From positions 113,791,162-113,855,161 of the forward strand of contig NC_089595.1 in NCBI RefSeq assembly GCF_019320115.1: 64,000 nt of DNA, given 5' to 3'. A program made the position numbers and the translations under genes. Below the pieces are notes generated by a model. The model did not search any database. It saw nothing but the letters and a program-made list of their open reading frames with translations, and had not been told where the DNA came from. Of this stretch, positions 54,770-64,000 are shown piece after piece (the first letter of the stretch is position 1; every line of letters begins with the position of its first letter). Source of the stretch: Miscanthus floridulus. Taxonomy: Eukaryota; Streptophyta; Magnoliopsida; Poales; Poaceae.

Positions 54770-56625
54770 TTTTCAAAAATCTAAATCAAAATGAATTTTT
54801 GAAATGTAAATAATAAATAAATAGTACAAAATTTTATAATTATTTATATATATATATATATATATATATTTACATATACAATAACTAAGACAACTACAAT
54901 AGTTTAAAATTGAAAAATTGAACCTTTAAAAATGGGAAAAATTAAATTTTAAAAAATTAAAATCAAAACTACTAAAATAATTTTGAGACACCAAATGATC
55001 TCAAATGAAAATCAAAGTTGAACATCAAAGTTGTAGAGGTCATGAAAATCTACAACTTTTATTTTGGTCATCTTGTCATTTGACAAAATTTGAACCTTTC
55101 AAATTTGAAATTTGAAAAAATGACAAGTTCGAACTAAAATTTGAGACCTAAAATGATTTCAACATAAAAAGTGATGAATACCAAAGTTGTTCAACTCATT
55201 AATATCTACAGCTTTTATTTTGGTCAACTTGTCATTTGACAAAATTTGAACCTTTCAAATTTGAAATTTTAAAAAACAACAAGTTCGAACCAAAATTTGA
55301 GACTCAAAATGATTTCAACATAAAAAGTGATGAATACCAAAGTTGTTCAACTCATTAATATGTACAACTTTTATTTTAGTCATCTTATCATTTGACAAAA
55401 TTCGAACCTTTCAAATTTGAAATTTTGAAAAAACGATAAGTTCGAACCACAATTTGAGACCCAAATTAAATTCAACATAAAAAGTGATGAATACCAAAGT
55501 TGTTCAACTCATGAATATCTACAACTTTTATTTTGGTCATTTTTCATTTGATAAATTCTTAGCATATATTGTTAATTAATCTTACACATGTCTCATATAG
55601 TTCATAAAACCTTATGAGAGACGTGTCACATTTGTGAACAATGTCATTACCACTTTATCATATGAAGAAATGACCAATACAAAAGTTGTAGATCTTGATG
55701 AGTTATTCAACTTTGGTATTTATCACTTTTTCAGCTAAAATCATTTGGGGTACCAAAATCTTATCTGAAGTTGCATTTTTTTAAATTCAAATTTTAAATT
55801 GCTCAAACTTTTCATATGTATATATTGACAAAACCAACAAAATAAATTGATAGAGAATGATTTTAGAAAATTTTAGGAAAAAAATCATCAGATTTGGAGT
55901 TAGTATGAGGAAGAAAAACTAGTTACAAAGTTGACCCATAGATTAAAAAAAATCACACTGTTCACTATGATCATGTAAGGATCATCTAGAACAGTGTGAT
56001 TTCTCTTTTTAATCTATGGATAAACTTTGTAATTAGTTGTTCTCCCTCATACTAACTCCAAATGTGATAGTTTCTTTTCCTAAAAATTTCTAAAATCATG
56101 CTTCAGCATTTAAGTTTGATCAAACTTGGATGTGACAATGTTTTACACATTTTAAAATTTGAAATTTGACAAGTTCAAACCAAATTTTCAAACCCTAAAT
56201 GATTTCAGATGTAAAAGTGATGAATACAAAAGTTGTTCAACTCATCAAGATCTACAACTTTTATTTTGGTTATCTTGTCATTTGACAAAATTTGAACCTT
56301 TCAAATTTGAAATTTTAAAAAACAACAAGTTCGAACCAAAATTTGAGACCAAAATTGATTTCAACATAAAAAGTGATGAATACCAAAGTTTTTCAACTCA
56401 TTAATATCTACAACTTTTTATTTTAGTCATCTTGTCATTTGACAAAATTTAAACCTTTCAAATTTGAAATTTGAAAAAATGACAAGTTCGAACCAAAATT
56501 TGGACCCCCAAATCATTTCAACTAAAAAAGTAATGAATACCAAAGTTGAATAACTCATAGAGATCTACAATTTTTATTTTGGTAATTTCATAATTTGTTA
56601 AATTCTTAGTACATATTGTTCACAC
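54770..56625. repeat. AT-rich repeat field, about 156-bp units
   Basis: A unit containing CAAATTTGAAATTT, AAGTTCGAACCAAAATTTGAG, AAAAAGTGATGAATACCAAAG and CTACAACTTTTATTTTGGTC repeats at about 55020-55560 (three and a half copies) and 56160-56600 (about two and a half copies). An inverted copy occupies about 55668-55800. TA-dinucleotide runs lie at 54846-54872. No coding content. Confidence 0.85.
55668..56275. repeat. Long foldback inverted repeat, arms about 290 bp
   Basis: The left arm 55668-55963 is the reverse complement of 55989-56275 with scattered mismatches and small indels. The inner part is strongest (AATCACACTGTTC at 55951-55963 against GAACAGTGTGATT at 55989-56001). The 25-base spacer itself contains ATGATC and GATCAT. 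Transcribed from either strand, it would give a hairpin RNA with a stem near 290 bp. Confidence 0.85.
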
Positions 56626-56628
56626 AAA

Positions 56629-56722
56629 CATACATGAATGTAGTCTCACACACATACATGAATGTAGTCTCACACACATACATAAATGTAGTCTCACACA
56701 CACATACATGAATGTAGTCTTA
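56629..56722 (+). repeat. Minisatellite, four units of 24-26 bp
   Basis: TACATGAATGTAGTC recurs at 56631, 56655, 56679 (with one change) and 56705, separated by CACACA-type spacers. Confidence 0.9.
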
Positions 56723-56749
56723 CAAACACTGATACACTTACATAAACTA

Positions 56750-59700
56750 GCTAGCCCACCATGACAACTTTCCCCTTAACACCTTTTTGTTCCCATGGCA
56801 ATACATCTTTGGGCAGGTTCTTTTCCACAGCCTCGATCTTCTTACAAAAGTCTGTGAATAGCGGCATCTCATCACACTTATTGTAAGCTTCAACATCGTC
56901 CACGCCATCAACTCCGATGATATGTTGTTTTCCAGAGGCCACCACGTGCTTTGTCTTCTTCTTTGGGGGGAGGTTACTTTGCGGGTCGGGCATATAGAAG
57001 ACTTGCGCGACTTGTTCAGTGAGCACCCAAGGGTCATCCTGGCAGCCTACATTCTAGAGGTCGACGACTCTCTATCCAATCTCATTTAATTGATGTTGCT
57101 TGATCCAGCGGCATCGAAACATGGCCACCTTTATATCCCTTCCATAGTCAAGTTCTCATATATCTTCAATTATGCCAAAGTACAACACCTTTCGCCCCAC
57201 TCTGTCGAGAGCCTCTATTCGGACGCCGCTGTTCTGATTCATAGATTTCCTGTCTTTTGTGTCGGTATAGTATGTATACCCATTGATGTCATAAGCATTC
57301 CAAGACGTCACCAGTTTTGATGGCCCGACCGCCAACCGACTGATGGTGATAGAATCTATGGTTTCTCTAGGCTATATGTTCTGGTCCTTCAACCATGATG
57401 TTAGGCATTACTTATGCTGTTTCATGACCCAATCATCTGAATGGCCATTCCTCTCGGCCATAATGATAGCCATGTGTTCATCAATGTATGGTTGCATCAC
57501 TGCCAGACACTGTAATGCGCCCGACTCACCTCTATGTAATCATTGTCGAGGAACACTTTCCTACCACTTGTGCCCTTCCCAGCTAGCCTTCCCTTGTGAT
57601 GAGAATCGGGATTACCAATCCCTCTTTGTACTTTTAGCCACTCTTGGCAGCACTCGATGACTTCTTTGGAATTGTAACCCTCTATCATGGAGCCCTCTGG
57701 GTGTGTTCAGTTATGCATGTATCGGCTTAGAACCAACATGAACTGCTTGTAGGACCACATTTCATGCAAGAAGCTAGGGCCCAGCGCCTTGATCTGATGA
57801 ACCAGGTGAATCATGAGATGTACCATTATATCAAAAAAAGCGGGAGGTAAACACATCTCTAGCTGGTTCTAGGTCTCCACCATGAATTCATGTAGGTCAC
57901 TCAGCTCTTGCCTGCGAATCGTCTTCTGTGAGATCTTCTAAAAGAAGTAGCACATGCAGGTGAAGGCCATCTTTAGGAACTCTGGCTTTATAGCCCTGAT
58001 TGCAATTGGTAGGAACACTATCAGCATCACATGACAATCGTGAGCCTTGCAGTATGTTAATGATAGGTCCTTCATCGACACTAGCTTCTTCGGGGTCATC
58101 GAAAACCCAGTCGGCACTCTGACCCCCCTAAGGAAATTGCATATAGCTCTCCTCTCCTCTAGGGTTAGGTTGAAGCTAGCCGCGGGAAGACTATACTTGC
58201 CATTATCTTGCTGTACCGGCCAAAGCTCCTGCATCACATTCAGCTGCACCATGTCTTTCCATAATCTGAGACCATCCTTTGACTTGCCCGTGTCCATCAA
58301 GGTAGCCATGAGACTCTCAAAGACATTCTTCTGTACGTGCATCGCATCAGTGGCATGGGGGACCTCCAAGTCTGGCCAATAAGGCAGGTACTGAAAGAAG
58401 ATCGATTGCTTCTTGAATAGTACGCCTTCGATGGGAGGTGTGCTTCTATCTCTAATCGTTCCATCTAGATTCTTCTTTCCATAGACGACGTGTATGTTTT
58501 AGACCATTCTAAACACATGTTCTCCATTACAACGTCTCTCTGGAGGGGGTTCATCCTCTGAGATGTTGCCATAGTATCTTAGGTACAATTTGCCACGGTA
58601 CTTGTGACCTGTCTTTAAGAAGCACCGGTTCCTTATGTAAACTATCTTCCTGGATCCATCTAGGAACACCTATTTAGTACCATCCAAATAGACTAAGCAT
58701 CCAGTCTTGCCTTTGAACTGTCCAGATAGGGCAAACAGCGTGGGTTAATCATTGGTAGTAACAAATATTATTGCTTTGCATATAAAGTCCTCCCGCCAGA
58801 ACGCATCATACATCGGCTCCCCATACATCCATAGCCTCTCCATTTCTTGCATCAGAGGCTCCAAGAACACGTCTATATCAATGCCTGGTTGTTTGGGGCC
58901 AGAGATAAGAATGGTGAGGAGAAGGTACTTCCTCTTCTGGCATAAATACGTTGGGAGGTTGTACATGGTCAAGATGACTAGCCATGTGTTGTGGTCGGTC
59001 ATTCTCTCATTGAAGGGATTCATTCCATCGGTGCTCAAGCTGAACCATACATTCCATGGGTCATCACTGAATTATGCTTTGTACTTGGCATCAAACGATT
59101 GCCACTGGATACAATTGGCCGGGTGTGCGATCGTATCATCATCCACCTTGCGCTCATCATCCCACCATATCATCAGTGCGGTTTCCTTAGGGTTTAGGAA
59201 CATACACCACAAGCGGTCGGTCACTGGCAAGTACCACATAACCAGGGCAGGAATTCTTCTCTTATTTGCATCGTTGCCTAATGGAGTTTCCTCTGGGGGC
59301 TGAGATTCTTGCACCACCTTCTTCCCACCCTTCTTCATCTTTCCTATGGAGGCTTCCACCCCACTTTGAAGGTCATTGTTCTTGTACCGACTAGCCTCAC
59401 ACCTAGGACATGTATCTAAAGTCTCGAACGATGTGCCACGCCAAAAAAGGATACAGTGGTTGGGGCATGCATGGATTTTTTCAACCCCCAATGTGAGTGG
59501 ACTTATAACCTTCTTCGCTTGGTATGTGTTGGCGGGAACTATGTTCGGCTGTGGGAGCAACCATGACATGAGGCACAATAGATCATTGAAACTGTAGTCC
59601 GACCAGCCGTACTTAGCCTTCAGGATGAGTAGCTCAAGCACAAAATATAGCAGTGTGAAGTATGTCGGACAGCCCTTCTCAGCATCATACATAGTCTTCT

Positions 59701-60256
59701 TCGATGCTTTTGTCACCCTCTCAAGATTTTCTAGACCTCTCTTGCTCTTTTCTAATATTTCTGGTCCAAAGGCCCCAAGCATTTCGTCCAAGTTGTCACC
59801 GTCATCTGCATCCCCCTCACGTGCTTCGCCATCATTGCTAACACCATCAGCATCATCACCACCTTGTTCATTGCCAAAGCCACCACCTTGTTCATTGCCA
59901 TAGTCACGATCCATTTGTTGCTCAAGATCGTTTGTGAATTGGGACAAGTATGCTTGGGTTTCAGCTTCATTAGCTAGATCATCGTCGCTGTCATCAACAA
60001 CCATTGTTTCACCGTGATGAATCCACACTATGTAGTCCGGAACAAATCCTCTCCTAATTAGATGTTCTTTAATGGTACTCACATCTCGAAATGCAATAAG
60101 GTTCTTGCAATCTTTGTAGGGACAAATAATCATGTCACTATTCTCTTTCAACGTCGTTGCATGCTTCTCTGCGGCTTTGATGAATTTGTCCACCTCATCA
60201 CGGAAAAGAGCATCGTGTCTTAACGAACCATACATCCAAGAGTTTCTATAGTCCAT
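56750..60256 (-). pseudogene. TNP2-type CACTA transposase of element D, several stops
   Basis: The start at 60256 (MDYRNSWMYGSLRHDALF) follows an acceptor-like tract ending TATAAG. The N-terminal 394 codons to 59075 are open: Transpos_assoc zinc motif (CPYKDCKN ... GFVPDYIVWIHHGE), a long acidic Gly/Asp-rich linker, then KIHACPNHCILFW and CEASRY of Transposase_21. TAA at 59072-59074 is followed in the same frame by LSTDGMNPFNERM (59038-58745). The remaining core is broken by further stops, with HATDAMHVQKNVFESL at 58369 onward and a stop at 57938. DUF4218 and DUF4216 pieces follow (57688-57040), ending in VAQVFYMPDP and an acidic tail at about 56750. All TNP2 domains are present in order, so this was once a full transposase gene. 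It is now inactive. Confidence 0.9.
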
Positions 60257-60955
60257 CTTATAGAAACAAAACAACCAAAAAAAGAATATTACTCGAGAAT
60301 AATTGTATATACCTGAGACACGCACCATGGTAGTAGAGGATAGTTAATTAATTGACTATTAATACATAAATATTTTAAAATATAAATTAATAGGTTCAAA
60401 TAAACAATTTCAAAGAAAAAATTAGCAACATTTAATATTTCATCCACTACCTTTCATGCAAACTCCATTCCAATTTCATGGTAGATGATAATTAACTAGT
60501 GGCCTATTTATCCATAACTAATTATAAACACACATTACAGAAAGGAATCAAAATAAATATTAAATGATAATTAGTAGCCATGGTAGAGGATATTTTACAC
60601 ATTAGCAACAATTAAAATCTTACACATTCACCTACATGCAAACCCTAGTCACATAAAGAAAAAATTGAAAAAGAATAAAAAAACAAAATCCTAGATCTAG
60701 ATCTAGATATAGGGTTTCATGACACATGCATCAAACTTCACTAATACTACACTAAAATCAACAAAGGTGTACTAACAAAGGGTGCAATCTTACTTCCCTA
60801 CCTAATTACCCTAGTATAGTGAAAATTAGAGTCCAATTTCACTCATAACTAGCTCAAGCTCCATGGAAGAAAGAGAAAACCAAAAATCAAATAACTCATT
60901 AACCAATGAATTAAACTTCAAATAAAGAGTTGTAGAAGCATTTTTCTTACCTTTT
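60257..60955. other. AT-rich 5' region of element D
   Basis: No coding signal. Probably leader intron and promoter-side DNA of the TNP2 gene. It ends at CTTTT (60951-60955), the candidate target duplication of the LTR that follows. Confidence 0.5.
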
Positions 60956-63900
60956 TGTGGCAGAACCGCCTAATCTAATGCCTCACAGGAGTGCTCATCT
61001 TCCATTAGACACTAAGCACTCAAGGGAGAACACTAGATTACTCGGTTCCATCGGGCACACCCCAGGGGAGAACCCAAAAATCCACATTTTTGCCATCAGG
61101 ATCACAAATGAGAGAATAAAGCTTACATCATTTGTAACCATTTCTTACATCACTTTTAATACAACATCAGAGTATAATATCTATTAATATAGCAGCGGAA
61201 TGAAATCATGTTATTAGAGTTATAAACAATTTAATTGAACAGCGGAATAGAAACATGTGAACAAAGTTACAGCAGAAATAAACATCTATTAATGACATAA
61301 TGAAATATTGATATATAGACTATGGCAACAGATTATGAAACTTTCATTTATAAAAGCATTCGGTGAGAGTTGTAAATAAAAACTACGATCGCAGCGTAAA
61401 GGAAATCCTCTCTGAGCCCACCAGGAGGAATCCACACACAAATGTCAGCTCAAGCCTCCACCTGTTACCTGCAACAGGGGGAATAAAACCCTGAGTAATC
61501 AATTGTACTCAGCAAGACTTACCCGACAGGAGAAAAGAAAATACTCTAAGGATATGCAAGGCTATCTGGCTTGTGAGTTTATTGCATTGCAGGAAGCATT
61601 ACTAAGCGTACGTCCTTACATTCGATTTTTATTAATAGCCGTATTGGTTCATTAACTAACCATTCTATGTAAGCACCTATGCTACTTTTAAGCAGGTGGT
61701 AAGCAATCAGATTTCCTTTGTCCATCTTTCATCTTTCATCTTTCAGTTCTCACTACGATGCTAAACCATAGACAAGCCATACCGGATAGCCCGGCGATTC
61801 GCGAATCAATGCCCCCAGCTGGGTACCCCGAAAACACACGCCCCGCTTGTACCCTCGGCACAAGCAGGACCAACCCATCACTCTCCTGTCCCGGGTGTCC
61901 AGGTCCCCATCCAAACTGGGACTCCAAGCCCCCGCCCCTGAGTCCCGAACTCAGTGCGGTGCAAGGACCTCCTCCACCAAAATAAAACCCTGACAGTCGG
62001 TCCGGAAAGAGCTGGATCCACGACAAGAGAGCAACAAGTTTTCCAAGCGCCCATACACAAGTATGTGCTTGGGATAATAAGTCTGTGACCTGCCTAGAGT
62101 CAGATGCAATGATCGGTCCTTAACCGACCAGACAGGGGAAAACGGTGTAACTAAGCTATGACCCGCCTCCGCGGCGACACAACTTCTTACACCCACCAAT
62201 ACCCAAACCACATCCCTGCCCGGTCACCATTTACCTTTCCACCATTTTCATATTTTCCAAGTGATAGTAATCCAATAATATATTTCCTATCTCTCGCGAG
62301 TGACAGGCAATCACTCGACTTCTATCGGAGTTCTGTAGCATAGCATTCTATATGATCCTATCATACTAGTAAGACTCATAGGAATAAAGATGTATGTGCA
62401 AGTGGGTTTCATTCAACTCCTTAAAACTTAATGCACAAATATAATTTAAACTGCAGAAAAGTAGGGGTTATGCACCGGGGCTTGCTTGGGTAAGATATAT
62501 TAAAAGTTATTATCAGCATCTTCAGATCATCCACCATCAGCTGGATAACAAGCCCATTGCAGCATCTCCTGGAGAGAATACCCTTACACCATCTTCAGAT
62601 TCCCAATCATCCTTCGATCGATCCGTTGATCCATCATCATACCTATATGATATGCATGCGATGCAATGCAAAGATGTAATTAGTCAACTGCAATCGTGAC
62701 TCGTATAAATACGCTCTTCGTCTCTCAAGTGAACGAGCTAGTTCTAACGACGACCGTACTTAGGCTACATATCCATGTTGTCGCACAAGGTGTTATTTCC
62801 TAATAATTATTTTGGTTATATAAACCAAAGTGTTTCTTTATCCCATTCTTTCCATTTAATCTTTATTCGGAACGGGGCATCATTATCTATTTAGTAAACT
62901 AATTATTCTTGAGCTACAAAAATTACAGAGAGTAGATAATGATATTAGTAGTTTACTGTCAAATTTTTAGAGTCAACACTATTACCGATTTATCCCGAAA
63001 ATTCCTACAAGTTCATCTTTTAGCAATATTAAGCATTTTAAAATACTCATATAGCTCCCAAAAATATTGCCAAACTTTGTGAACAAAATATACTAACATG
63101 AAGAGCATGATTTTGGGGGACTAACAAAACTGATTTCGCAATTTTTGAATCCCTATACTATTTTATATTGATTTTACAAGTTTACTTTATCAGCTAAAAT
63201 AGAAATCGCTCTATAAATCGAAAAGGAAAAGGGGCCGTCGGCCACAACTAGCCCAGCAGACGCGCGGCCCAGGGGCGAGCATGGCCCAACACAGCGCAGC
63301 GGCCCAGCCAGAAATCTACACACACCCGGCCCAGACGCGGGGGCGGGACACGGCCGGCCCAGCGAGGTAGGCTGCGCGGACGGCCCACGCGCGGACGGGC
63401 GCGAGCTGTCCAACTAGCCAGCCCAACTGGGCAAGCCCAGTCTCGCTGACGGATTTGCAAAAACGTCCCCCGGTTTCTATTTATTTAGCATGCTACCGTC
63501 CTACTATTCATTCGAGTCAGTCTTGATATCAAGACCCTCGGAAAAACCCGTATTCACATATTCACGTCCTCACCTCAACTCCAAATAGAGCACGGACAGG
63601 GGACTGATTCGCCGGCCCAATCGGCGGCGACAACGGCGGGACGGGGCCGGGGAACGGCACGGCGGCGGCAGACCACCCGCCGGCGAGCCACACGAGGACC
63701 AGAGCGGCCCTAGGCGGGTCATGGCAAGAGCCAAATCGGCCCCCGGTAGCCCGCCCGCGTGAGCCGTGGCGGCGGCCGGCCGGCTGCGACGGCACCGGCC
63801 ATGTGAGCGGCTGCGGCTCCGGCAACGCAGTGGGCTACACGGTGAGGTGGAGCTGCGCGGACTCAGCGCACACATGCGGCCTAGGCGCACTGTGGACAAA

Positions 63901-64000
63901 GCGCACTCGCGCGTGGTGGAATAGCTGGTACTGACGGACGCAAGGTGGAGCTATGGGGATGGGGTGGTGGCGTGGTCCAGTCGGGTGTCCGGCGCTGACG
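60956..64000 (+). mobile_element. Probable long LTR of a retrotransposon, truncated by window
   Basis: Begins TGTGGCAGAACCGCC, with TG as expected of an LTR start, at a sharp change in composition inside element D. More than 3 kb follow with no domain-bearing frame: AT-rich to about 63200, with patches such as CCCTGAGTAATCAATTGTACTCAGC, then very GC-rich with many GGCCCAG units to the end. The sequence resembles a high-copy grass LTR that I recall as Ty3/gypsy-like, but that is memory and not proof. Neither internal domain nor second LTR is in view, so orientation and class are unproved. Confidence 0.45.

Larger units (their letters stand above)
50637..60955 (-). mobile_element. CACTA element D, left end to LTR insertion
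   Basis: The left end reads CACTACTACAGAATG, followed by TGTAGGGGCGGCT repeats in both orientations. On the minus strand a decayed TNP2 occupies 60256-56750, so the promoter end lies to the right, beyond the LTR that begins at 60956. The interior holds a captured receptor-kinase fragment, a 110-bp tandem repeat, an AT-rich repeat field and a foldback. A second block of the same subterminal repeats at 54680-54765 leaves open that two related elements abut here. Confidence 0.75.

Noticed and set aside
54600..54776. Minus-strand frame with repeated YNLSRPYS motif
   Set aside because: It is the translation of the CTGTAGGGGCGGCT foldback repeats of element D.
63170..63900. GC-rich minus-strand frames near the window end as genes
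   Set aside because: Pro/Arg/Ser-rich, overlapping in two frames, without domains; expected of GC-rich LTR sequence.

Overview
The window looks like a gene-poor, transposon-dense stretch of a grass nuclear genome. The evidence is CACTA (En/Spm) elements with grass-type subterminal hairpins, two Ty1/copia LTR retrotransposons, Tourist-like MITEs and GRF zinc-finger sequence. A panicoid grass (sorghum, sugarcane, Miscanthus or maize group) is my inference from repeat style and cannot be proved here. I see no intact ordinary host gene, no tRNA or rRNA gene and no CRISPR array.

Layout. 1-3890: end of CACTA element A, cut by the window, with a TNP2 transposase and a two-exon GRF zinc-finger gene on the minus strand. 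3891-7670: degraded intergenic DNA. 7671-14158: complete CACTA element B with AAT target duplications, a Transposase_24-type gene and a damaged TNP2. 14159-15922: intergenic, with one MITE. 15923-22282: copia element 1 on the minus strand, with CATTT duplications. 22283-24900: intergenic, with a second MITE. 24901-29286: left part of CACTA element C, whose TNP2 has lost its catalytic core. Element C was then interrupted by 29287-44380, a SIRE/Maximus-like copia element that is a partial dimer (an LTR stub, then two full LTRs). That element's third open reading frame was itself interrupted by a solo LTR (38446-40352).

44386-50237 carries a tandem array of exon fragments from a UBC7/UBE2G2-type ubiquitin-conjugating enzyme gene and ends in a Helitron-like 3' terminus. 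50637 to at least 60955 is CACTA element D. It carries a captured leucine-rich-repeat receptor kinase fragment, a long foldback inverted repeat and a decayed TNP2. From 60956 to the window end lies a long probable LTR of another retrotransposon.

The main biology is nested insertion, gene-fragment capture and mutational decay. Most disabling stops look like C-to-T changes at CAG, TGG or CGA codons, as expected at methylated plant sites. Two deletion junctions carry short templated filler copies. The most unusual objects are the exon-duplicated UBC array, the in-frame TNP2 fusion, the dimeric copia element and the foldback at 55668-56275.
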